A stretch of 64,000 nt of DNA, from positions 100,518 through 164,517 of the forward strand of contig MNCI01036474.1 of assembly GCA_015680685.1 (NCBI GenBank), in the 5' to 3' direction. This document shows positions 44,881 through 57,794 of this stretch, one piece after another. The notes below the pieces were generated by a model that saw only the letters and a list, made by a program, of their open reading frames with translations, made no database searches and had not been told where the DNA came from. The DNA comes from Gnetum montanum. Its lineage: Eukaryota; Streptophyta; Gnetopsida; Gnetales; Gnetaceae. The position numbers and the translations under genes were made by a program. The first letter of the stretch is position 1; each line of letters starts with the position of its first letter.

Positions 44881-45600
44881 ATAGGATCATCGACATAATG
44901 TGTTATCACCTACGATGACATATTGCTTCAATATTTTTTGTACAACATTCTTTTGGCTAGCAGTTAGGCCTTGCGAAGACTTACCATGTACAAGGTAAAA
45001 TTTGTACCACTCCCTAATAAGAGTAGTATGCATGATGGCTACAAAGGTATCTTTAGTGTTTTGCATGATGGAAATAGCATAGTCTACTATTACAATGGAA
45101 AACTTACTAAACACATCTACCATCACATTAAGAGCTAATGTTGCAGCTACATTGGCTATGGCATTCTCATTTCAAGGTACATGTTGGACATCAACATCTA
45201 TAAGCTATTGTAACAACTATTTCCCTAGGTTATAGTATGGTTGTAAGTGTTTGGATTTACATGCATAGACTTCCATTACTTGGTTAACCACAAGTTGGGA
45301 ATCACCTTTAATTGATAAACATCTAATTCTCAGGTCATGAGCTACCATCATACCCACTAATCAAACCCTTGTGCTCCACTATTTTGTTGGTAAATGGAAA
45401 CTTAAAATAGTAAGCAAAGAGTTGGATTTGACTAGACGGGAATGTTATGATGGTAGTAGCATTGGCCCTATGGTTAGTTGAAGCTTCTTCAAAGTTCATG
45501 ACTACCTCATAACCCTTAGGTACTTAGCTAATAGTATTTATATTCTCATCAGGGAATTCAAGATCTATGGTTGCTTGGTCATCAATAGGTAAAACTATGA
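44881..45600 (-). pseudogene. Element C RNase H region, decayed
   Basis: Counterpart of the two B RNase H domains. 44887-45126 gives the segment after the second RNase H; motifs around 45180-45300 correspond to GDSQLVVNQV...HLQPY. Several stops. Confidence 0.6.
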
Positions 45601-46900
45601 GTTGTATGGATATAGCTTGACCTTTTGTCAAGGATTGAGAGATGTAATGAAGGTCAAACTCTATGGTTATGGCTTTCCATCAAGCTATAAAACTAATCTT
45701 ATAGATATTGATAGTTATGGTTATGAGCACATTATCTTTACAAATGACATTGACTTGGCTTCTAAAAAGGTAGTGTTTCCATTTCTTCAATGGGAGGACT
45801 CGTTCTAGTTAATACTTCTCCACTTTAGTGTATTAGGTTTCATGAACAACTAAGGCATGACTAAGATATTATACTATCATTTCAACTACATCATCTTATT
45901 TTTAACAAATTAAAGAGGCAACAGATGTGTTAGATATGGCTAGGTAGATGTAAAAAGGTCTACCTTCTTACAAAGGATAGACCATTGGTACTTGTGCCAA
46001 CTCTTGCTTAAGGGTTTCAAAGGCCTCTTGGCATTCAGCCATCCACTCATAGTGAACCCCTTTCTTAAGCAAGTGTTGCATGGGATGTAACTTATCTGTA
46101 AGCCTAGCAATAAACTTGTGAATAAATTAAAATATGCCTTGAAATCCTCGGAGCTCCTTAAGGTTGGCAAGCACTACTAATTTGGATATGGCCTTAACCT
46201 TATCAAGATTGACATGTATCCCTGCATCAAATAGTATAAAGCCAAGCATCTTGCCAATCTTGACATCAAAGACATACTTCTTAGGATTGAGCCTAAGCTC
46301 ATATTTGAGGCATAATTTAAGCACAAGATCTAGGTCATTAGCATGGTTACTATCCTCTTTGGACTTAATGGCTATATCATCCACGTAATCATTAAGAAAA
46401 CCTAGCATGTAATTGTTAAAAATATAAGTCATGGATCATTGGTAGGTTGCTCTTGTATTCTTAAGACCAAATGAAATCATTGTATAGAGAAAGGTCCTCT
46501 AAGGGGTTATGAAGGTCATGCTAAGTTGGTTCTCTATGTTGATCCTAATTTGGTTGTATCATGAGAACCCATCTATAAAGGACAATAAACCATGCCTTGC
46601 CTTGGTATCAATAAGCTGATCAATACTAGGAAATGAGAAGTCATTATTAATAGTTGCTTTATTTAGGTCTCAAAAATTAATGTAAATATGGATACTCCTA
46701 CTTTTCTTAGGGACTACCACTATGTTGAAAACCCATTTTACATAGTTAACAATCCTAATGAAACTAACTTGGTAAAGTTTCGAGATCTCATCATGAACAG
46801 CTAAGGTCAAATAAGGTCTTATCTTACATAATTTTTGCTTAATTTATCTAATGCTAGGGTCAAGTAAAATATTGTGTTATACTAAGAATGGGTCTAGGCT
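45601..46900 (-). pseudogene. Element C reverse transcriptase, decayed
   Basis: 46127-46432 reads LNDYVDDIAIKSK and YELRLNPKKYVFDVKIGKMLGF, nearly the B sequence, with YVDD intact. Upstream, GGGGTT-region and DFPL-like segments follow in other frames to about 46880. Multiple stops. Confidence 0.85.
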
Positions 46901-47276
46901 TAATGTTTCCTCATAGGACCTTAGTGATGTCTTGAGCCTATTCAAGTTCTAGTGAGGAACTTAGTTTAAGGGTTTTCTCCTCACAATTGTGTGTTGTGAC
47001 AAGAACCTCAACTAAAGAGTCTTCAGTTATGTCACCCATCTCTAAGTCAAGGATTTTAACTAGGCTTTGAGGCCACTCTAGAGGTCTCTCTATTGAGGCT
47101 TTGTAGTCAACAAGACTTTCAAGTCCAAGATCTAGGCAATTAGGATCAATATACTATTTTACATCACCATGAGCTCCATTTAGGCTCAAAGGTAGACTGA
47201 TCAACTTCTAGGTACTCATACTTTAATCCTGCATGTCAACCAAAAGCATATTAAATGGTACCTGGGTAAAACTTAA
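46901..47276 (-). pseudogene. Element C pol segment before RT, decayed; left arm of inverted repeat from 47011
   Basis: Corresponds to the B segment 28162-28602 (ITEDSL versus ITEDPLAE; SLNGAHGDV versus VIDGPYGVV). 47011-47276 is 266 bp and recurs in inverted orientation at 47489-47754. Confidence 0.65.
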
Positions 47277-47277
47277 N

Positions 47278-47754
47278 TTCAAACTAGCATCATGGCCTAG
47301 CAAGGCCAAAAACTAGCAAAACCATGATCCTTGTTGACTAATTGTAGCCTTATTCATTTTTTGACCTTTATTTGGCCTCTTTTACACTTTGTTTGCTTAC
47401 TTTTACCATATTTATAGCCTTGGATGAACTTTTTTGCACTAGAATATAACATATTTGCATGATTTTATAGCATTTTAAGCAATTTTTATTAAGTTTTACC
47501 CAGGTACCATTTAATATGCTTTTGGTTGACATGCAGGATTAAAGTATGAGTACCTAGAAGTTGATCAGTCTACCTTTGAGCCTAAATCGAGCTCATGGTG
47601 ATGTAAAATAGTATATTAATCCTAATTGCCTAGATCTTGGGCTTGAAAGTCTTGTTGACTACAAAGCCTCAATAGAGAGACCTCTAGAGTGGCCTTAAAG
47701 CCTAGTTAAAATCCTTGACTTAGAGATGGGTGACATAACTGAAGACTCTTTAGT
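47278..47754. other. Probably inverted contig between two single Ns
   Basis: Bounded by N at 47277 and N at 47755. Its last 266 bp (47489-47754) is the reverse complement of the 266 bp left of the first N, with about 1% differences. Flipping it gives an unmerged overlap and puts its GGCC...GGCC hairpin unit (47290-47330) in the same orientation as in B. Confidence 0.7.
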
Positions 47755-47779
47755 NAGGCTATTTGAGGTTTAAAATGAG

Positions 47780-50700
47780 AGTTCTATACCTTCTATGCTA
47801 AGATCCTCTTACTTATACATTGAACTGCTCCTCCATGAGGGTATGTTAGCATGGAGGATTCCAAGGGGCTGATTTTTGATAAATTTTGGTCATGAATGTA
47901 CATTGCCAGGGTTGCTAGTACTACTGATCATTACACAAGATTGAAAGTGATCAGTTTTAAGGCTTTTTATTATTTTTTTAATGATACACCCTTGTTTCCA
48001 TGTTGAGCACCCTTTCTAGGGGGGTATGTTAGCATGAAATATTTAAAGGGACTATTTTTTCATAAATTTTGATCAATTTTGGGCATGCATGTACATTCTT
48101 AGGGCTGCTAATGCTACCAAACACTACGAAAGATCAAAATTTATTAGTTTTAAGGCAATTTTTAGGTTTTTAAGGGTTATCCCTTTATTTCCATGCTAAG
48201 CCCCTCCTCTAGCGAGTACATAAACATGGAGGATTCCAAAGGGCTAATTTTTAATAAATTTTAATCAGTTTTGGGCATGCATGTACATTCCTAGGGTTGC
48301 TAGTACTACTAATCATTGTCCAAGATGAAAATTTGTTAGTTTTAAGGATTTTCAATTAGTTTTTTAGGTTTCCCATTGTTTCCATGGTGAGTGCCCCCTT
48401 CCAATAGGGTATGTTAGCATGGAGGAACTGAAGGGGCTAATTTTCAACAAATTTTGATCAATTTTGGACATGCATGTGCATTCTTGAGGTTCTTGGAGCT
48501 GTTGGACACTATCCAAGATCAAAATTTGTTAGTTTTAAGGCTTTTATGTTAATTATTTGGAGTTACCTCCTTTTTACCATGCTAAGTTCCCCCACCCCCT
48601 CTGGGGGTATGTTAGCTTGGAGGACTCTAAGGGGTTTATTTTTGACAAATTTTGATCAATTTTGGACATGCATGTGTATTTCCAGGGTTGTAAAAGCTAC
48701 TAGACATTACCCAAGATCAAAAGTTGTCAATCCTAAGGCTTTTAAGTTAGTATTTTGGAGTTACCCCCTTGTTTCCATGTCTCCCCTCCCCTCCCCACAA
48801 CCCCCCGCCCCCTCTACAAAGGGGTATGTCAACATGGACAATTTCAAGAGACTAATTTTGACAAATTTTAATTAGTTTTGGACATGCATGTGCATTCTTA
48901 GGGTTACCAGAGCTACTAGACACTTCCCAAGATTAAAATGTTTCAATTTTAAAGTTTTTTAATTAATATTTGAAGTTACACCCCTATTTCCATGCTAAGC
49001 CCCCCCATGAAGGGGGTATGTTAGTGTGGAGGATCCCAAGGGGCTTATTTTTGACAAATGTTAATTACTTTTGGGCATGCATGTGCATTCTCAAGGTTAT
49101 CAAAGTTCCCATACATTGCCCAAGATCAAAAATTGTTAGTTTTAAGGCCATTAAGTTAATTTTTGAAGTTTCCCTTTTATTTCCATGTTGAGCCCCCACC
49201 TTGGACCACCCCCCCACCCCCACTTCTAGGGGGTATGTCAACCTGGAGAAGTCTAAGGGATTGATTTTTGACAAATTAGGGTTAATTTTAGACATGCATG
49301 TATGTTCCTAGGGTTGTCAAAGTTTCTAGACACTACCCAAGATCAAAATTTATTAGTTTTAAGGCTTTTAAGTTAATTTTTTAGAGTCATCCTCTTGTTT
49401 TCATGCTAAGTCCTAACCCACCCACCCCCCCGGGGGGGTATGTTAGCATGAACAATTTCAAGGGGCTGATTTTTCACAAATTTTTATTAGTTTTGGAAAT
49501 GCATGCATTATTCTTAGGGTTACCAGAGCTATTGGACACTACCCAAGATCAAAATTTGTTAATTTTGAGGTTGTCTGATTAATTTTTGAAGTTACCCCCT
49601 TGTTTCCATGCTAAGCTTGACCTCCAAGGGGGTATGTCAATGTGGATGTTTCCAACGAACTAATTTTTAACAAATTTTAACTAGTTTTGGGCATGCATGT
49701 ACATTCCCTAGGTTACCAAAGTTTTCAAACACTACGCAAGATCAAAATTTGTTAGTTTTAAGGCCATTGAGTTAATTTTTGTGGTTACCACCTTGTTTCC
49801 ATGCTAATATCTTTCCCTCTACCTCTAGGAGGTATGTCAGCTTGGAGGACTACAAGAGACTAACTTTTGACAAATCGAGATCAATTTTGGACATGCATGT
49901 GCATTCCCAAGGCTACCAAAGTTGCCAAACATTTCCCAACAACAAAATTTTTCAATTTTAAGGCTTTTAAGTTAATTTTTTGTTGTTTCCATACTAAGTG
50001 GCCCCCAGGGGGGTATGTCAATAGGGAAAATTCCAAGTGGCTAATTTTTGACAAATTTTAATCGATTTTGTACATGCATGTGCATTCTCAAGGTTATCAA
50101 AATAGCTAAACACTGCCCAAGATCAAAATTTGTCAATTTTAAGATTGTTTAATTAATTTTTAAAGTTACCCCCTTGTTTTCACACTGAACCCCCCTCCAA
50201 GGAGGTATGCCAACATGGAGTATCCCAAGGGGATAATTTTTAAAAAAATTTAATTTGTTTTGGACATGCATGTGCATTCCTAGGGTCATCAAAGTTTCTA
50301 AACATTATCGAAGATCAAAAGTTAGTAGTTTTAAGACCATTAAGTTAATTTTTGGAGTTACCCACTTATTTTCACGTTGAGCCCCTATGCCCCCCCCCCC
50401 CCCCCCCCCCTAGGGGGATGTGTTAGCATGGAGGATTCCAAAGAACTAATTTTTTATAACTTTTGATCAGTTTTGGACATGCATGTACATTCCTAGGGTT
50501 ACCAAAGCTACCAAACATTGCCCAAGATCAAAACTTGTCAATTTTAAGGTTTTTAAATTTGCTTTTAAAGTTATGCCCTTGTTTCCATGCTAAGTCCTCC
50601 CTCTAGGAAGGTATGTCAATGTGGAGAATTCCAAGGGATTTATTTCTGACAAATTTTCATCTGTTTTGAACATGCAAATGCATTCTTGGGGTTGTTGGTG

Positions 50701-52510
50701 CTACTAGACATTACCTAACTTCAAAATTTGTTACTTTTAAGCCATTTTAGGTTACCCCATTGTTTCCACACTAAAGCCACCTTTTGGGGGGGGGGTATGT
50801 TAGCATAGAAGATCCCAAGGGGATAAATTTTGAGAAATTTTGATCAGTTCTGGGCATGCATGTGCATTCGTAGGGTTACCAGTGTTGTTAGACATTTCCC
50901 AAGATCAAAATTCTGTTAATTTAGGGTTTATAAATTAATTTTTGGGGTCACCCTCTTATTTCCACCCTAAGATCCCCCTCCAAGGAGCTATGTCAGCATG
51001 GAAGATTCAAAGGGGCTGGTTTTTAAAATATTTTACTTAGTTTTGGGCATGCATGTGCATTCTTAGGGTTACTAGAGTTTCTAGACATTGCCCAAGGCCA
51101 AACCTTGTCAATTTTAAGGTCATTTTATTGATTTTTTATGTTATCACCATCCTTGAATGAGGTATGTCAACATGGAGGAATTAAAGGGGTCTATTTAGAC
51201 AAATTTTAATCAATTTTTGGCATCCATGTGTATTCCTAGGGTTGTTGAAGCTTCTAGGAACAACCCAAGATCAAATGTTAATAATCTTAAGAATTTTTTA
51301 TTAATTTTTGAAGTTACCCATTATTTCTATGCTAAGCCCATCATCCACCACCCCCCCCCCTCGTTTCTAGGGAGGTATGTCAATGTGGAAGACTCTAAGG
51401 AGCTAATTTTTGACAAATTTTAACTAGTCTTGGACATGCATGTGCATTCCTGAGGTTGCTAGTGCTACTAGACATCACCCAAGGCCAAAACCTGTTAATT
51501 CTAAGGTCATTTTATTGATTTTTTATGTTATCCCCTTATTTCCATGGTAAGCACCNCAATCAATTTTTGGCATGCATGTGCATTTTGAGGGTTGTTGGAG
51601 CTATTGGGCATCACCCAACATCAAAAGTTGTCAATTTTAAGGCTTTTTTGTTAATTCTTGAAGTTACCTCCTTATTTCCATGCTCAGACCCCTCTCTAGG
51701 AGGTGTCAATGTGGAAGACACTAAGGGGTTATTTTTTGATAAATTTTGACTAGTATCGGGCATGCATGTGCATTCCAAGGGTTGCAGGTGCTGATGGACA
51801 TCACCCAAGCCCAAAAATTGTTAATTTCAAGGTCATTTATTTATTTTCTATGCTACACCATTATTTCCATACTAAGCAGCCTCCTCCTCCTCCTCCNNNN
51901 NNNNNNNNNNNNNNNNNNNNNNNNNNNNNNNNNNNNNNNNNNNNNNNNNNNNNNNNNNNNNNNNNNNNNNNNNNNNNNNNNNNNNNNNNNNNNNNNNNNN
52001 NNNNNNNNNNNNNNNNNNNNNNNNNNNNNNNNNNNNNNNNNNNNNNNNNNNATGTCAATGTGGAGTAGTCCAAGGGGTTTATTTTTAATAATGTTTGATT
52101 AATTTTGGCATGCATATGCATTCTGAGGGTTGTTGGAGCTATTGGGCATCACCCAAGATCAAAAGTTCTCATTTTAAGGCATTTTTATTAATTTTTAAAG
52201 TTACCCCCTTGTTTCCATCCTATGCCCTCCTCCAAGAGGATGTGTTAATGTGGAAGACTCTAAGGGGCTAATTTTTGACAAATTTTGATCAGTCTTGGGC
52301 ATGGGTGTACATTCATGGGGTTGCCAATGCTGTTAGGCATCACCCAAAGTCAAAATGTGTCAATTTTAAGGTTAATTTATTAATGGTTTATGTTACCCCC
52401 TTGTTTTCATGCTAAGCCCCTTCTTCCTCCAAGGGGGGTTTGTCAACACGGAGGACTCCAAGGGGTTGACTTTTGATAAATTTTGATCAATTTTGGACAT
52501 GCATGTGCAT
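47780..52510 (+). repeat. 193-bp tandem satellite array (about 24 units)
   Basis: The motif GGGCATGCATGTGCATTC and variants recurs at about 47891, 48084, 48276, 48469, 48667, 48883, 49076, 49293, 49499, 49692, 49892, 50073, 50266, 50478, 50671, 50856, 51048, 51220, 51435, 51570, 51760, 52109, 52300 and 52498. The commonest spacing is 193 bp (172-217). Each unit has AAGGGG-CTAATTTTTGACAAATTTTGATCA, the CATGCATG core, CCCAAGATCAAAATTTGT, and a variable C/G-rich tract. Frames of 60-133 codons are repeat products. Contains a 155-base gap (51897-52051) and a single N (51556). Confidence 0.9.
51897..52051. other. Assembly gap (155 N)
   Basis: Run of N inside the 193-bp array. Confidence 0.95.
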
Positions 52511-55031
52511 TCCAAAGGGGGTAAGAAAAAAAGGGGGTTATTGGCTACTGAAGGTCATAGAGGGGCAACAACACTCTCAATGTAAGAACTATGGTCGTTA
52601 GAGGTTTGGAAAGAGGATTTTTATATTATACCCCCTTAAACCCCAATGTTGGTTCCATACTGGATGGCATGGAGTAGTGATTCACCAACATGGGATATGA
52701 TACAAAGTTGCAAGTTAGCTTGTTTGAATGCAAGAGATAGGCTATTGAAGGCTATACAAGAGTATAAAGATCATACATAGTAACTAGGTGGTCGATTTAT
52801 GGAATTTTGTGTCACTTCCCATCCATCCATGCTAGGGTCAAGGTGCTTAGCACAAATGAGGCCTCCCCCTAGTGTGGAACACCAAATAGAAAGGTTTTGA
52901 CCACTTTTAACTAGGTTTTCCAATGTTTAGGAGTGATCGAGAGTGATTGGATAAGCTCTTGGTTATGTGGGTCCCTTCTAAGGTTCAAATCTAGGTGTGA
53001 TGTGTAGTGGGGGGTATGAATGAGGATTTCCCCCCTTTGTTCCATATTGGACCCCCCCTTTGTTCCTTCCCCCATAATGGGGTAAGCTAGGATGGACACC
53101 TAGGGTGACTATTTTAGAAAATTTTGACCTACTTTTAAAGCCTGAGGTTGAATGGTGCAAGTTGAAATTATTAAAGATGGTGAGAAAGTTCAATTTTTAT
53201 GGTTTGGGGGTGGAATTCATGCATCCATGTTGAGTATGGTATCTCTAATGTGGACTTTTGTATGGATCTATGTGTTACAGGGGTCAAAACCTCGATGATA
53301 ACATACTTACTAATCCAAAACGTAGCATGTGTGAGGGCACAGGGTGGGGTCCATGCTTTTACAAATTTAAAAAAAAATTAAGAAAAAGAAAAGTATTTGT
53401 TGTTTCCATCCTTTCACTCCTGGCATGGAGGATACTTCCCTGCAGCCCCCCAACACCCCCGGGCCCTCCCCCAACCCCCTTTTCCCCCCCTTAGACTTCA
53501 ATTTATGTGGAGTTGCCATACACAAAATTAGCAAGTAGGGGTTTGGAGTGGAAATGTTGAGTTTAATGGATTTTTAGTGCCAAAGCTTGCACAAATTCAT
53601 CACACACCACCATTTTATCAACCAACATAGTGGATTAGAGCCTTGACATCCATTTTTGTAGAATATCTTATCAACCTTCAACATTGAAGCTTTACATCCT
53701 TCTCTTGGCTAGCATTGAGGCTCTAACCCCTTCAAATTTCAAGTGTTCCCTTAATGTTGAGCATCACCATGAAGAAAAACAACAATACTCCACACACTCA
53801 AGCATCAGATCTAAGGGACTTCTTCATCAATTCCAAGGTACACCATTCTTTGCCTTTTTTCATGGTGTTCTAGCCATTTGAAATGTTCTTCTTGGTAGAA
53901 ATAGACCATTTTTCTCTAATCTAGTCAAAATAAGTTGATAAAACTAAATTTTAGAAAAATCCCACATCATTGTTTTTCTGTTTTCATCTAGATCTAGGGT
54001 TATTTTGTTGTTTTTTCCATGGTAAATAATATTTTTAAAAGTAGACTTGCTTTTTCAAATGCTTTTTCTAAACATCTAATGTTGAGGTTGTTTTTTCTCA
54101 AATCTAAGGCTAAGGATTCATTAAAATTAAATTCCAATGGCATCCTACCCATTTATTTCAATGTTTTTTGTGATGAATTAATGTTGGTTTGGCTCTTTTA
54201 GTTCTAATCTAGGTCTACATAATGTCAAATTTGTGTTTTTTAATGCTTTTTGTTTCATAAAAGCAAGTTATGTTGTGTATTTTTTATTAGAAAAATGGCT
54301 AATGTTTTATGATTTTATTATTGTGTTTATGCCTTGAAATGGCTATGGTCTTGTTTAATTTGGAGTTATATTGATGAAGTTATGGCTATTTTAGTTTGTT
54401 TGTGCAATTAGGTGTTTATGTCGTGTTTTCAAATTTTCATCAACATTAATGAACTTTTCCTAAAATCATGGCTATGGTTTTGAACTTGTATTGAGTTAAG
54501 ATTCACGGGGCTTGATTTATTCTTTCAAAATGTTGTATAATCACTCTTTTTGGAGCCTAAATGAATTTTTAGTGAATTTTTTTATAACCTTGCACGAATG
54601 GGGGTTGATGGTGATGACTACGATTTTGCTATTTCTGGCTATGTTTTGTGTAACAATGGTTACATGTCTTTGGTTACAATGGTCATGCTAGAAAGTTCAT
54701 GATTTTAGGGGTCCTTATATGGTGGAATCATTGAAATTAGGGATAAAATGAATTTTTTAATAAGGATGTGTTAATTGGTAAAAATTTGGTTATAGCACTT
54801 TATATCTTTGAGGATGGATGTGGTTATCATAGTTGGAATTATCAACCTCCATGCTCCTAGGGATTATTTTTACAAAAATGGAAATTATGCTATAACATAT
54901 ATTTCATTTTTCTAAATAAAATATCTTTTTACTATTTCTAGTAAGTTTTTTTATGTTTCTTTTTTTGCATGATTTATGTTATAATTTTGGTTATGATGCT
55001 TACTAACTATTTGTGTGTTACTATCTCATAG
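52511..55031. other. Interval between satellite array and the antisense exon of C, unresolved
   Basis: Upstream exons of a C antisense gene would be expected on the + strand, but I could not read them. C-rich tracts occur at 53440-53490. A T-rich stretch before 55031 looks like an intron end (TATCTCATAG). Short frames (up to 78 codons) show no domain. Confidence 0.45.
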
Positions 55032-55124
55032 GAATTTTATGATTTTGGTGGCTGTAGTGGTGTAGGTAATGATGATGATGATGCACCACCTCTCCCTCCT
55101 CTAGATGCCCCCTTCGCACCATGA
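55032..55124 (+). pseudogene. Last exon of element C antisense gene
   Basis: After an AG acceptor at 55030-55031 a 31-codon exon reads an Asp/Gly/Pro-rich tail (DFGG, DDDDAPPLPP) and stops at TGA 55122-55124. Size, composition, strand and position before the hairpin repeats match the last exon of B (33245-33346) and A (18689-18780). Confidence 0.55.
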
Positions 55125-55479
55125 CATACATGATGGGATAATCTTTAGTGTTTATTTCATTTTATGTTTGAGATTGTATGCCTTATGGTAGCCAATAATT
55201 AAGTTGTAGACATTTTATCATTTATGATTGATAGTTTTAACATTTATGCTATGCAGTGTGGCCATGGCTATATTATTCTATTTTAAGATGTTTAAATTTT
55301 AAGATTCGATTTTGCTTTTAGCAATATACTTTATTGATTACTTTATTATTTTGAAGTTCTAGCGTTACAAGTGTTGAAAATATCTATGTGGAAGATGATG
55401 ATTTTGGCTATGTCAAGAACTATGAGATTATGAATGGACAAGGGTTATGTGCCATTTTTGTTTTTAAAAACCATGATAG
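55125..55479. other. 3' flank of the C antisense exon
   Basis: AT-rich, no frame. Equivalent to B 33347-33575. Confidence 0.45.
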
Positions 55480-55705
55480 GCTATACATTTATTACCAGTT
55501 TAAGACCACAGTGGATTTCGATTCTAGTTTAGAGTCTTAGTGAACTATAATACCAATTTATAGTCTTAGTAGAATATAACACCACTTTAGAGTCTTAGTG
55601 GACTATAATGTCTGTTTAAGGCCTTAGTAGGCCATGGCACTAGTTTAAGGCCTTAGCAGGCCATGGATTTGCCAGTTTTAGGCCATGGTGGGCTCTCAAA
55701 GTTTT
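55480..55705 (+). repeat. Hairpin minisatellite after element C protease
   Basis: Units such as TTTAGAGTCTTAGTGGACTA and GTTTAAGGCCTTAGCAGGCC at about 30-35 bp spacing. Stems switch from AGTC/GACT to GGCC/GGCC within the same array while the 6-nt TTAGNN loop is kept. Confidence 0.75.
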
Positions 55706-55969
55706 ATACTTTTTTGGTAAAATATATTTTTCAAATTTTTATGATTTTTTTTAACTTTATGATGTTTTTCTAAGGTTTTTTGTTTTTATCATGTATAAAA
55801 GTAATGGAAATGAAAGGTTGTAATACATAACTAAAATACAAATGAAAGTATAAATCTAGGCTACTTACACGAAGATTAAAATAAAATGCACAAACAAGCA
55901 TAACAAATTGGCAAAGAGGGGCTAAGCTACATGGTTATTGGCTATATGGTTATCGGGACATGGCATTGA

Positions 55970-56960
55970 AGGATCAGGGGGTAATTCACTTGTTCAGACT
56001 ATTCCTAATTTTCAAAAGATTAGGGAATGAGTAAGGTCTACTTTGTAGAAGTTTGTATTCATCATTGCCTTCACTAATGATGTTAAATGGGAGTTCATCC
56101 CATGATGCATCTTGCTACCCATGACTATTGTTATTGTTCTTCTGCTCTCTCTTAGGTTGTTGGATTTCATGATTGGGAGTTTCTTATTGAAACTCCACTT
56201 TAAACCCTTACTCTATGTCCACATTATTAATAGTTAGGAGCACTATGTTATCACCATGAATGATGATCTCACCTCCCTTAAAAGGAACATGAATCTCTTG
56301 GTGAATGGAGGAAGACATAGCTTGTAACTGAGCCAACCATGATCTTCTTCAAATGAGATTAAACCTAGGCATCTCCTCCATCATCAAGAAATTCATGCTC
56401 ATGGTGAATTTCTCCTCTATCATAAAACCTAAGGATATGGACCCCTTGATAGTAACCCTTGATTTGTTAAAATACTTAGGAGTAGCAATCAATATTTTTT
56501 ACATTTTCTTTGTCAAACCTAGTCATTAAAAAATGGTGCACAAAATGACATTAGTAGCCATACCATCATATACATGCACCCAACACACCTTAAACTACCC
56601 TATGCATATAGTTATGAATAGAGGAGCCCTCATAATTTTTCCATTCTAGGGATTAACCTTAATACCACTATAGTGAAATGTTACAGATGTTGACTTCCCC
56701 TCCCTAGGTGAGGGAGGAACCATCACTACATGGATGGATTCCTCATTAGTGAGGATATCCTCACTAATAAGGATAGAATTTGGTATTTTGACTAACACCT
56801 CAAGATTTGTGATGGAATTCATGATTAGATCATACAAACTTAGAGCAATGTAATTTTGCTTAAGAGATTTTCTAATATGATATATTGCACTAAGGAAGGT
56901 TTTCTCATTAAGCATGGGCTTTTTGCCCTAGTTATGCTTCACCTCCTTCATGTATTTCAA
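55970..56960 (-). pseudogene. Element C aspartic protease, decayed
   Basis: 56646-56915 reads the pre-protease block IRKSLKQ, ALSLYDLI and SILISEDILTNEESIHVVMVP, matching B. The active site near 56570 reads VYDGMATNVI, so the first catalytic Asp is Tyr. The tail near 56080 (WDELPFNIIS) matches WAEFPFNIIS in B. Confidence 0.8.
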
Positions 56961-57790
56961 AATGCATACTTCGGTCTTAGGCTATGAGTGTTGGGGTTTC
57001 TCCTCGTTTGGCCATGAGCTTTGGGATTCTCCTATGGATTGTTGTTCAATGTGGGTTAAGTAGAGAAGGTCATGGATATAGCTGATATGGGAGTGGGATT
57101 TGGTAGGTTCACTTCCCTCTATGCCCCCATCTACTTGTCACCATTATTTTTGGGCTTTTTCTTTTGCTTCTCCCTCTGCTTGTTTGGAGATTTTTGGTTG
57201 TTAGTTATTGTGTATGAGGAAGACGCAATAGCATTAGCTACCACAGGGGATTGTTAGGTGGCCTTATCAATTTGTGAGGCTATGGGTGGTTGGACTATGG
57301 TGGGTTGGGGCACCCTGATGATAAATGGTTTCATGGGAGGCACTTATGATAGCACCCTTATGACAAAACAGTGATCTTGACCTAGTGGGAGCTAAATAAT
57401 CCCTTTCACCATAAGGGGGTACACATACTACAAATGGTTTTCTCAAGAATCTTTGATTACCATCTATGTTGAATGTTGATATGATATATAAAATGTTTTT
57501 AGCATTGAATGGGTCTTTGTACACTTACATCAATTGGTTTTGACATTGGATAGCATTGCATGCATCTAGAGCTAGCTCTTCCCTATCTATCATCTTCTAT
57601 AGGTCATACTTAAATGCAACATAGAAGTCTATGTCATGATTAGATAGTTGGTGATAATAGAAAATGTGGTCTATCTTGATGTATTTAGGCAATGGTGGGT
57701 CATCTTTCATCACTCTAGTAGGATCCTTGGCTATTTCATAGAGCCTACCATGTTTTTTTTGGAAAGCTTCAAACATCTATTTTTATTGGA
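56961..57790 (-). pseudogene. Element C linker and zinc-like segment, decayed
   Basis: Carries the repeated motif (KPFVVCVPP near 57430, KPFIIRVPQP near 57320), VYKDPFNAKN and the zinc-like YHQLSNHDIDFYVAFKYDL, in the same order as A and B. Confidence 0.7.
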
Positions 57791-57794
57791 TACG

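Noticed and set aside
48474-48875. 133-codon frame and similar frames in 47.8-52.5 kb
   Set aside because: Produced by the 193-bp satellite, where the period nearly preserves frame; not conserved between units.
47780-52510. Centromeric satellite
   Set aside because: Unit length alone does not show this; the array is short, diverged and inside an old retroelement.
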